This document shows, in pieces, positions 16,363 through 26,449 of a stretch of 41,536 bases of DNA. Made by a program: the position numbers and the translations under genes. The DNA comes from Frankiales bacterium (GTDB lineage: Bacteria > Actinomycetota > Actinomycetes > Mycobacteriales > SCTD01), in assembly GCA_025965935.1 (NCBI GenBank), contig JAOPVZ010000072.1:1-41536 (forward strand), written 5' to 3'. How positions within the stretch are numbered: the first letter of the stretch is position 1; every line of letters begins with the position of its first letter. The notes under the pieces are model-generated. The model made no database searches, was not told the origin of the DNA, and was given only the letters and a program-made list of their open reading frames with translations.

Positions 16363-17438
16363 GCCAGCGCCGCGAGAACCGGCTCGGCCTTGGCGTGGGC
16401 CTCCCGCACCTCACTCTCAGGGTCGCTCCCCCAGGTGATGCCGCCACCCGCCCACAGGTGGACCTGCCCGTCCGCCGCCGCGATCGTCCTGATGCTCAGC
16501 CCGAGGTCGACACCGCCAGGCCAGAGGAAGCCCAGCGCCCCCATGCTGACGCCCCGACCCACCGGCTCCAGGTCCGCCAGCAGCCGGCAGGCGGCATGCT
16601 TCGGGGCGCCGGTGACCGAGCCGCCCGGCACCACGGCCCGCAGCACGTCCAGCACGGTCACGCCGTCCGCGAGCCGGCCGGCGACCGTCGAGGACGCGTG
16701 CCACAGCCCGGCCCAGTCGCTCGTCGCGTACAGCTCCTCCACCTCGACCGACCCCGCCCGGGTCACCCGCGCCAGGTCGTTGCGCTCGAGATCGACGATC
16801 ATGACGTGCTCCGCCCGGTCCTTGTCGCTGTGCAGGAGCGCGTCCCGTTCGCGGGCGGTGCCCTTGATCGGCACCGTGCTGATCCGGTCGCCGTCCACGC
16901 GGACGAGCTGCTCGGGCGACGCGCTGGCCACGACCCAGTCCTCACCGCCGAGCCAACCGGCGTACCGGGCTCCCGGCAGTCCTGCGACCGCCGCCGCCAA
17001 GGCCAGCGGGTCGCCGCGGAACGGTGCCTGCCGATGACCGACGACGTTCGCCTGGTAGACGTCGCCCCGGGCGATCGCCCGCCGGACAACCTCGACCGCG
17101 GCTGCGTGCTCGCTGTCGGTCCAGCTGGTGACCCACTCCCCCACGTGGGCGCCGCCGACCGGCGGGGCGTCGGCCGGTCCCCGGTGGTAGGCGACCGCGA
17201 CGACCTCGGGCACCGCGACCGGGCTCGGGCGGCCGCGCGGCACCGCACCCAGCTGCGCGCAGCCCACCGCACCGAGCAGCAGGGCCACCGCGGTGTCCCC
17301 CCGCTGCGTCGCCGGCTCACCGGCGAGCCCGTGCGAGCCGAGGAACCCCTCGAGCTCGGCCGGGTCCTGGCTCTCGAGGCGCTCGAGCTCGATGAGCCCG
17401 GTGCGCCATGCCGCGGGTCGACCGGGGGGCGTGTGCAC
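16338..17438 (-). CDS. pabB: Aminodeoxychorismate synthase component I / chorismate-binding enzyme
   Basis: YQANVVGHRQAPF...STVPIKGTARERD...EHVMIVDLERNDLARVTRAGSVEV...LDVLRAVVPGGSVTGAPKHAACRLLADLEPVGRGVSMGALGF...AGGGITWGSDPESEV. Confidence 0.9.
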   Translation of the reverse strand: MHTPPGRPAAWRTGLIELERLESQDPAELEGFLGSHGLAGEPATQRGDTAVALLLGAVGCAQLGAVPRGRPSPVAVPEVVAVAYHRGPADAPPVGGAHVGEWVTSWTDSEHAAAVEVVRRAIARGDVYQANVVGHRQAPFRGDPLALAAAVAGLPGARYAGWLGGEDWVVASASPEQLVRVDGDRISTVPIKGTARERDALLHSDKDRAEHVMIVDLERNDLARVTRAGSVEVEELYATSDWAGLWHASSTVAGRLADGVTVLDVLRAVVPGGSVTGAPKHAACRLLADLEPVGRGVSMGALGFLWPGGVDLGLSIRTIAAADGQVHLWAGGGITWGSDPESEVREAHAKAEPVLAALAQVRPSSS

Positions 17439-17618
17439 AGCGCGTTACCCGAACTGCCTGACGGTCGTTGCCTTCAGTGGGATCCTGATACAGCCGACAA
17501 CTTCAGCAACGGGGTTGTGACAACGGACACACCAAGTAGGAACGAACACCCCGGCCACGAAGGCAACAACGCGAGAGCGACCCAGCCGGCACCACCGAGA
17601 CGAAGAAGACGAAGCAAG

Positions 17619-17816
17619 ATGAAGTGCCAGCACTACCCCCACTGCCCGCCGGCCGACGCCGCTGACCACGACGCGGCGCGCGTCGTGAGCGCGCACCCCG
17701 AGCAGGGCTGGAACCTCCTGTGCAACGGCGTCGTCGTCTTCGACGACACCGGTGAGCTCCTCCCCGACCGCCAGGTGGTGGCGCCGCACCGGCCGCTGTG
17801 CCGGCGCGTGGCCTGA
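17619..17816 (+). CDS. DUF5999 family small protein
   Basis: MKCQHYPHCPPADAADHDAARVVSAHPEQGWNLLCNGVVVFDDTGELLPDRQVVAPHRPLCRRVA; resembles conserved small actinobacterial proteins. Confidence 0.75.
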   Translation: MKCQHYPHCPPADAADHDAARVVSAHPEQGWNLLCNGVVVFDDTGELLPDRQVVAPHRPLCRRVA

Positions 17817-17872
17817 CCGCTTCGCCCCGTTCCGCCCTGTGAGTCGGGCCGGCCCCGCGGCCGCGCCCGTGC

Positions 17873-20701
<2,829 letters not shown>

Positions 20702-20728
20702 GGGGGGCTCCTGAGGGCATGCTGACGC

Positions 20729-20955
20729 GGACCCTCCCCCTCTGTCATGGAGCCTGAGAGCTTCACCGCCCGCTGCCACTGCCATGACAACGATCGGCTT
20801 GCACCGTCGGCGAGGTCCCTGCCGCCACTGCCATGACAGCGCGGGCCCTGCTTTCCAGAGTCGCCCACCCCGAGCGGTCCGCTGGCCTGAGAGGTTGTCG
20901 GGGAGAGAATGCTCCTTCGGCGCCCGGCGCTGGCTGCGCAGGGACTCTCCCGCAG
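20729..20955 (-). ncRNA. Tandem glycine riboswitch upstream of gcvP
   Basis: Minus strand: GGGAGAGTCCC...CGCCGAAGGAGCA...CCTCTCAGGCC...CGACTCTGGAAAGCAGGG (aptamer 1); CTCGCCGACGGTGCAAGCC...GTGAAGCTCTCAGGCTCCATGACAGAGGGGGAGG (aptamer 2). Confidence 0.92.
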
Positions 20956-21096
20956 GGGTGATCGGCTGTCAGGAGCGTAACAGCGCAGGCAGCGCGCGAC
21001 ACCTGCCAACACGGGCGATCTCGGAGTGGACGTCTCGGTGCACGTCGCAGGGCACGTCTCCACCGTCACACCTGGCCGGCGTGCCCGGCGGTGCTG

Positions 21097-21828
21097 TCAG
21101 GCGCTGGTGCGGCGCTTGCGGCGGCTGGCCAGCTCGTCACCGGGGTGCCCGTGCTCGGCGGCAGCCACCGCGTCCGCCGTGTCGCGGTGCGCCCGCTCAC
21201 CCGGGAGCGAGGCGAGGGTGCCCTCGACGTCGCGGACCTGCCGGCCGACCGCGATCGCGAAGACCGCCTGGCCGCCCTGCAGCAGGTCGACCATCTCGTC
21301 GGTACTGGTGCACTCGTAGACCGTGGTGCCGTCACTGATGAGGGTGACCTGCGCGAGGTCGTCCACACCGCGGTGGCGCAGCGTGCCGATCGCCGTGCGG
21401 ATGTTGGGCAGCGAGACCCCGGCGTCGAGCAGCTTCTTGACGACCTTGAGGACGAGGATGTCGCGGAACGCGTAGAGCCGCTGGGTGCCCGAGCCGGACG
21501 CCTCCCGGACGGTGGGCTCCACCAGACCGGTGCGAGCCCAGTAGTCCAGCTGCCGGTAGGTGATCCCCGCGGCGCTGCACGCCGTCGGTCCCCGGTAGCC
21601 GATGTCCTCGACGTGCCCACCCGGGCGCTCCTCGGCCGGCAGGTCGTCGAACAGGGTTCCCTGGAGAGTCACGGGGTGGCTGCCGCTCGTGGTGTCAGGC
21701 TCGTGCGCGTCCACCAGGTGCTCCGCTCTCGTCGTACCGGCCCGTGCTGCGGGAGTCGTGCTCTCGGGGACGCTAGGAACCCTCGACCTCAGGGTCAACG
21801 ACCTCGGCGGCGCGTCCCAAGCCTCCAC
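21097..21828 (-). CDS. MerR-family transcriptional regulator
   Basis: GYRGPTACSAAGITYRQLDYWARTGLVEPTVREASGSGTQRLYAFRDILVLKVVKKLLDAGVSLPNIRTAIGTL; start site uncertain. Confidence 0.88.
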   Translation of the reverse strand: MEAWDAPPRSLTLRSRVPSVPESTTPAARAGTTRAEHLVDAHEPDTTSGSHPVTLQGTLFDDLPAEERPGGHVEDIGYRGPTACSAAGITYRQLDYWARTGLVEPTVREASGSGTQRLYAFRDILVLKVVKKLLDAGVSLPNIRTAIGTLRHRGVDDLAQVTLISDGTTVYECTSTDEMVDLLQGGQAVFAIAVGRQVRDVEGTLASLPGERAHRDTADAVAAAEHGHPGDELASRRKRRTSA

Positions 21829-21847
21829 CTCAGGTCGAGGGTGAGCT

Positions 21848-22342
21848 TCAGGCGTCCTTCTCGAAGTCCTCAGGAGAGATCGTGTCGAGGAACTCGCGGA
21901 AGCGCTCGACCTCGTCCTCCTGCTCGTCCGGGATGGCGATGCCGGCCTCGGCGAGCACAGCCTCCTCGCCCCGGATGACCGTGCCGGTCCGCATCGCCAG
22001 GGCGATGGCGTCGCTCGGCCGGGCGCTCACCGTCACGCCGCCGTCGAACGCAAGCTCGGCGTAGAAGACCCCGTCCCGCAGATCGCTGATCGTCACCGAC
22101 TGCAGGGGCCGATCGAGAGCCTCGAGCAGGTCCTTCAGGAGGTCGTGCGTCATCGGCCGCTGGGTGATCACGCCCTGCTGCGCGAACGCGATCGCGGTAG
22201 CTTCGACGGCGCCGATCCAGATCGGCAGGTAGCGGTCGCCGCCGGCTTCCTTCAGCAGCACGATCGGCTGCTGGCTGGGGAGCTCGACCCGGACCCCGAC
22301 CACGGTCAACTCGGTCGTGGCAGTGCCGTCGGGCTCGCTCAT
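21848..22342 (-). CDS. Bifunctional nuclease domain-containing protein (DUF151)
   Basis: LTVVGVRVELPSQQPIVLLKEAGGDRYLPIWIGAVEATAIAFAQQGVITQRPMTHDLLKDLLEAL...VSARPSDAIALAMRTG. Confidence 0.93.
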   Translation of the reverse strand: MSEPDGTATTELTVVGVRVELPSQQPIVLLKEAGGDRYLPIWIGAVEATAIAFAQQGVITQRPMTHDLLKDLLEALDRPLQSVTISDLRDGVFYAELAFDGGVTVSARPSDAIALAMRTGTVIRGEEAVLAEAGIAIPDEQEDEVERFREFLDTISPEDFEKDA

Positions 22343-22400
22343 GCCCTGACCTTACTCCGCGTGCCGAGGATCGTCAGCGGCCACAGCGGGTCATGGCCGA

Positions 22401-22460
22401 CGGGTGGGATCAGCGGTGGGATCAGCGGTGGGTCAGGGGTGGGTCAGGGGTGGATCAGCG
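22401..22460. repeat. Short tandem repeats GTGGGATCAGCG x2 then GTGGGTCAGGG x2
   Basis: Read directly; overlaps the ftsR stop codon. Confidence 0.8.
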
Positions 22461-23207
22461 ACGCAGGCCGGGTGCGAGGCCGGCCTTGACGAGGGTCGCG
22501 TGCAGCTTCACCGACAGCGCCGCCAGCTCGCGCGCGACCTCGTCTGCCCGAGCCCGGGCCTCCGGGTTGCGCTGCCGGACGAGCGGAGTCACGACCTGCT
22601 CGACGAGGCCGATCTCGCGCTCCGCTGCGGACTTGAACGGCCGCAGGTGCCGAGCCTCGATCCCGAAGCGGGCCATCTCGGCCACCGTCTTGGCGACCAC
22701 CAGCGCGTCACCGTCGTAGTGGCTGCTGCCCGAGCGCGGGCTCACCAGCCCGAACTGCTCGAGCTGCTCGAGCTGCGCCGCCTCGAGACCGGCGGCGTCC
22801 AGCAGCTCGCGACGCGAGAGCCGCACCTCGCTGGCGTCAGGGCGGAACGCCTCCGGACCCGGCATCCCCTCGGCGGCGACCAGCGCCCGGGGCACCTTGG
22901 GGCCGGTGCTGCCTGTCGACGGCGGCTCGAGGCCGCGGTCGATCGCGTCGAGGTGCTCCTTGATCACCCGGAGCGGCAGGTAGTGGTCCCGCTGGGCGGA
23001 CAGCACGTACCGGAGCCGGCTCACGTCCTCCCGGGAGAACTTGCGATAACCGGAGGAGGTCCGCTCCGGCTTGATGAGCCCCTCGTCCTCGAGGAACCGG
23101 ATCTTGGAGATCGTCACGTCGGGGTACTCCGGGCGGAGCTGGCCCAGGACCTCGCCGATGCTCATGAACGCCCGGGAGGGCATGCCCGCAGTGTGGGGAA
23201 CGGCCAC
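22455..23207 (-). CDS. ftsR: MerR-family cell-division regulator FtsR
   Basis: FMSIGEVLGQLRPEYPDVTISKIRFLEDEGLIKPERTSSGYRKFSREDVSRLRYVLSAQRDHYLPLRVIKEHLD. Confidence 0.9.
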   Translation of the reverse strand: MAVPHTAGMPSRAFMSIGEVLGQLRPEYPDVTISKIRFLEDEGLIKPERTSSGYRKFSREDVSRLRYVLSAQRDHYLPLRVIKEHLDAIDRGLEPPSTGSTGPKVPRALVAAEGMPGPEAFRPDASEVRLSRRELLDAAGLEAAQLEQLEQFGLVSPRSGSSHYDGDALVVAKTVAEMARFGIEARHLRPFKSAAEREIGLVEQVVTPLVRQRNPEARARADEVARELAALSVKLHATLVKAGLAPGLRR

Positions 23208-23208
23208 C

Positions 23209-23757
23209 TCAGTGCCTCTCCTCGCTCGGCCGTGCGCCGGTGAGGAACACCAGCCGGTACTTGCCGATCTGGACCTCGTCGCCGCCGGCCAGCGTCGCGG
23301 TCTCGATCCGCTCTCGGTTGAGGTAGGTGCCGTTGAGGCTCCCGACGTCGCGCACGACGAACCCGCCGCCGTCGCGGACGAACTCGGCGTGCCGCCGCGA
23401 CACGGTGATGTCGTCGAGGAAGATGTCGCTGTCCGGATGCCGCCCCGCGGTCGTCACGTCGGCGTCGAGCAGGAACCGGGATCCGGCATTGGGCCCGCGC
23501 TTGACGACGAGCAGTGCCGAGCCCGGTGGCAGGGCCTCCGCGACGCCGGACTCGTGCTCGTCGGTGGTCTCGACCTCCGCTGCGGCCCCGTCGAGCGCGC
23601 CCTCAAGAGCGGACAGGGAGATCGTCGACGTGGTCTCCACGCCGCCTTCCTGCCCGGAACCCTGAGCTCCCTGGCCGGGTCGGCCGGTCGGAGCCCCGCA
23701 GCGCGCGCAGAAGCGGCTGTCGTCGGGGTTCTGCTGGCCGCACTGGGTGCAGAACAC
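23209..23757 (-). CDS. garA: Zinc-ribbon plus FHA domain protein (GarA/OdhI-like)
   Basis: MFCTQCGQQNPDDSRFCARCGAP...VETTSTISL...LLVVKRGPNAGSRFLLDADVTTAGRHPDSDIFLDDITVSRRHAEF...VRDVGSLNGTYLNRERIE; ETTST phospho-site motif. Confidence 0.9.
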   Translation of the reverse strand: MFCTQCGQQNPDDSRFCARCGAPTGRPGQGAQGSGQEGGVETTSTISLSALEGALDGAAAEVETTDEHESGVAEALPPGSALLVVKRGPNAGSRFLLDADVTTAGRHPDSDIFLDDITVSRRHAEFVRDGGGFVVRDVGSLNGTYLNRERIETATLAGGDEVQIGKYRLVFLTGARPSEERH

Positions 23758-23978
23758 GGTGTCGCCGCCTCCTCAGGTGCCGAGCGCAGGTGCAAGCGCG
23801 CGCCCACGAGGGCGTCTGCTTGCTGGTGCTCCCAGCCGGCCTGTCGAACCGCGGAGCGGTCGCACCGAGCCCTGGCGGGCGCAACCGGGAAACTAGTGGC
23901 GGCCGTGCTCAGGGTCAACCGGCGGTCGACAGTGGGCAGAACCGCACCCTCGACCCGAGGTCGAGTCGGTCTGGCGCC

Positions 23979-24395
23979 TCACTGGCCGGTGAGGGCCTCG
24001 TACGCCGCCGCGTCCAGCAGCTCCGGCGCGGCCAGGGCAGCGTCGACACCACCGGCCGGGGCGATCTCCACCATCCAGCCCTCACCGTACGGGTCGCTGT
24101 TCACCAGCTCCGGGTTGGCGTCGAGGGCGTCGTTGCGCGAGGTGATGCTCCCGGCCAGGGGCGCGTAGACGTCCGAGACGCTCTTCGTCGACTCGACCTC
24201 ACCCATGCTCTGACCGGCGCTCACCTCGGTGCCGATCGTCGGGAGCGTCACGAAGACGATGTCGCCCAGGGCCTCCTGGGCGTAGTCGGTGATCCCGATG
24301 CGGAGGTGGTCCCCGACCGCCTTCACCCACTCGTGCTCAGCGGTGTACTTCACGTCGGCGGGGTTCAACACGGCCTCTTCCGGTCGGGCGGTCAC
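23979..24395 (-). CDS. gcvH: Glycine cleavage system H protein
   Basis: VKYTAEHEWVKAVGDHLRIGITDYAQEALGDIVFVTLPTIGTEVSAGQSMGEVESTKSVSDVYAPLAG. Confidence 0.96.
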   Translation of the reverse strand: MTARPEEAVLNPADVKYTAEHEWVKAVGDHLRIGITDYAQEALGDIVFVTLPTIGTEVSAGQSMGEVESTKSVSDVYAPLAGSITSRNDALDANPELVNSDPYGEGWMVEIAPAGGVDAALAAPELLDAAAYEALTGQ

Positions 24396-24419
24396 GTTCG
24401 GGGGGTCACGTTCGTGGGG

Positions 24420-25151
24420 TCAAGAATCGGGCCGAGCGTAACGAGGCGCCGAGAGCGCTCGCAAGGCGCCCACCCGCAGCCGGTCCGAGCGGGTCACCTG
24501 CGTCGTACCGCCCTGCTGCTGGACCGCGTCCTCGACGCCGCCGGGGATCGCCATCGCGCCGGCGAGGGTCCCCGGGTCGCCGAGGGCCGTGAACCGGAAC
24601 GGCGCGACCAGGTGGTTCCCGTCGACGACGATGCCGGTGCTGGTGTCCTCCAGCGAGGTCTGGGCCACGACTCGTACAGCGAGGATCCCCCCTGCGTCCG
24701 AGGTGCCCTCGAGCTCGACAGCCTCCGCACCCGCGTTGCGCAGCTCCTCCAGGACGTCGAGCAGCACGGAGGCGCTGACCTCGTCCTTCGGATCCGTGAT
24801 GCGGACCTGCACGCCCGGACCGGTGGCCGGGACGGTCCCGGCGAGGATGCCGAGCTGCTGGGTCCGTCGACGGGCCTCCGCGAGCGCCGCCTCGGTCGCG
24901 CCGGTGCCCGTCGTGAGTCGCTCCTTGGTGGTCGTGAGCGTGGTGACCTCCTGGCGCAGCCGGTCGCTGCGGTTGGACAGCTCGTCGAGGATCTGGACGA
25001 GGTCCTCTTGGCGGGCGTTCGCGAGCACGCCCACCTTCTGCGTCGACCGCACCTGCACGACCAAGGCGAACCCGAGCAGGCCGAGCAGCAGGCCGACGAG
25101 GACGTCCACCCGGCGGGCCCGGGGGCGCAGCACTCCGCGCAGTCGAGCCAC
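24420..25151 (-). CDS. DUF881 family protein
   Basis: VARLRGVLRPRARRVDVLVGLLLGLLGFALVVQVRSTQ...GPGVQVRITDPKDEVSASVLLDVLEELRNAGAEAVEL. Confidence 0.88.
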   Translation of the reverse strand: MARLRGVLRPRARRVDVLVGLLLGLLGFALVVQVRSTQKVGVLANARQEDLVQILDELSNRSDRLRQEVTTLTTTKERLTTGTGATEAALAEARRRTQQLGILAGTVPATGPGVQVRITDPKDEVSASVLLDVLEELRNAGAEAVELEGTSDAGGILAVRVVAQTSLEDTSTGIVVDGNHLVAPFRFTALGDPGTLAGAMAIPGGVEDAVQQQGGTTQVTRSDRLRVGALRALSAPRYARPDS

Positions 25152-25152
25152 G

Positions 25153-25485
25153 TCAGGCCCGGAAGACGTGCCGCCGGATGGCGGCCGCGTTGGTGAAGAT
25201 CCGGATGCCCAGGACGACGACCACGCCGGTCGACAGCTGCCCGCCGACCCCGAGCTGGTCGCCGAGGAAGACGACGAGACCGGCGACCAGGACGTTGCTG
25301 ACGAACGAGACCACGAACACCCGGTCGTCGAAGATGCCGTCGAGCTGTGCCCGCACTGCCCCGAACACGGCATCCAGCGCCGCCACGACGGCGATCGGCA
25401 GGTAGGGCTGCAGCGCGTCAGGCACCGTCGGGTGCATCAGGACGCCCAGGACGACGCCGAACGCGAGGGCCAGGGCGGGGATCAC
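25153..25485 (-). CDS. sbp: Small basic family protein (DUF1290, Sbp)
   Basis: MIPALALAFGVVLGVLMHPTVPDALQPYLPIAVVAALDAVFGAVRAQLDGIFDDRVFVVSFVSNVLVAGLVVFLGDQLGVGGQL. Confidence 0.93.
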   Translation of the reverse strand: MIPALALAFGVVLGVLMHPTVPDALQPYLPIAVVAALDAVFGAVRAQLDGIFDDRVFVVSFVSNVLVAGLVVFLGDQLGVGGQLSTGVVVVLGIRIFTNAAAIRRHVFRA

Positions 25486-26381
25486 GGGCTGCCTCCTGTG
25501 GTGGTGTTCGCGTCACGGGCGGCGTGCAGCTCGGGCGGGGCGGCCGCCGGCAGGCTCAGGTCCGCGTTCCGCCGCACGCTGAAGCCCAGGCCGTAGAGGG
25601 ACGTGTACGTGGTGAACCTCCGGGCGGTCGCGCTGTCTGCGAACGCTGGCTCCATCGCGTCCACGTCGCCCACGGCCGACAGCCGGTACGGCGGTGAGAG
25701 CGGCCGGAAGTCCACCAGGACCGACTCGCCCGCGGACCGGATCGCCGTCAGCGTCGTCAAGCGCTGCCCGTTGATGCTGATCGCCTCGGCCCCTGCCGCC
25801 CACAGGGCGTTCGCCACGTCCTGCAAGTCCCGGTCATAGATCCGGTCGTCGCCGAGCTGACCGCCGCGGCCGTTGCCGACGCCGCTGTTGGCGTTCTGGG
25901 CGTCGTTGAGGGTGACCACCAGGCCGGGGCCCTTGACCCCGGTCTGCCCGGTCGCGAGCTCCAGCGCGGCGACGCGGGCGGCCAACGCCCGTCCGCTGGC
26001 ATCGTCGCCCAGGCCCTTGTCGCGTGCCTGGGCCACCTGAGCGCGCAGGGCATCGGCCTGCGCCGCGAGCTGGTCGGTCTCCTTCGTCTGGCGCTGCACG
26101 TCGGCCACCAGGGAGCGCCGGACTGCACCGGCCGCGTCCGCGCTGCGCCGCACCTGGGCGGCGGCGACCCCGGTCAGGACGCCGAGCAGCGTCAGCAGGG
26201 TCACGGCACGCAGCAGCGGCGTCCGCCGCCCGCTGCCGTTCGGGCGCTCCGGCCGAGTCAGGCGCTCCGACCTGCGGCGTGCTGCGTCCGCGTACGCGGG
26301 GTCCAGCGCCGCCTCCGTCATGTCGACAAGGAGGCTCATCGACCCATCGACACGCCTGGGCGTGGCTGCGGGGTCCGGCAT
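25482..26381 (-). CDS. DUF881 family protein
   Basis: GPGLVVTLNDAQNANSGVGNGRGGQLGDDRIYDRDLQDVANALWAAGAEAISINGQRLTTLTAIRSAGESVLVDF. Confidence 0.9.
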   Translation of the reverse strand: MPDPAATPRRVDGSMSLLVDMTEAALDPAYADAARRRSERLTRPERPNGSGRRTPLLRAVTLLTLLGVLTGVAAAQVRRSADAAGAVRRSLVADVQRQTKETDQLAAQADALRAQVAQARDKGLGDDASGRALAARVAALELATGQTGVKGPGLVVTLNDAQNANSGVGNGRGGQLGDDRIYDRDLQDVANALWAAGAEAISINGQRLTTLTAIRSAGESVLVDFRPLSPPYRLSAVGDVDAMEPAFADSATARRFTTYTSLYGLGFSVRRNADLSLPAAAPPELHAARDANTTTGGSP

Positions 26382-26449
26382 GTCCCCATCCTGCCCCACA
26401 CCTGCGCTCGGTGGTGGCAGCCCAACCGGTACGTCGTGGCGGCTGCCGC

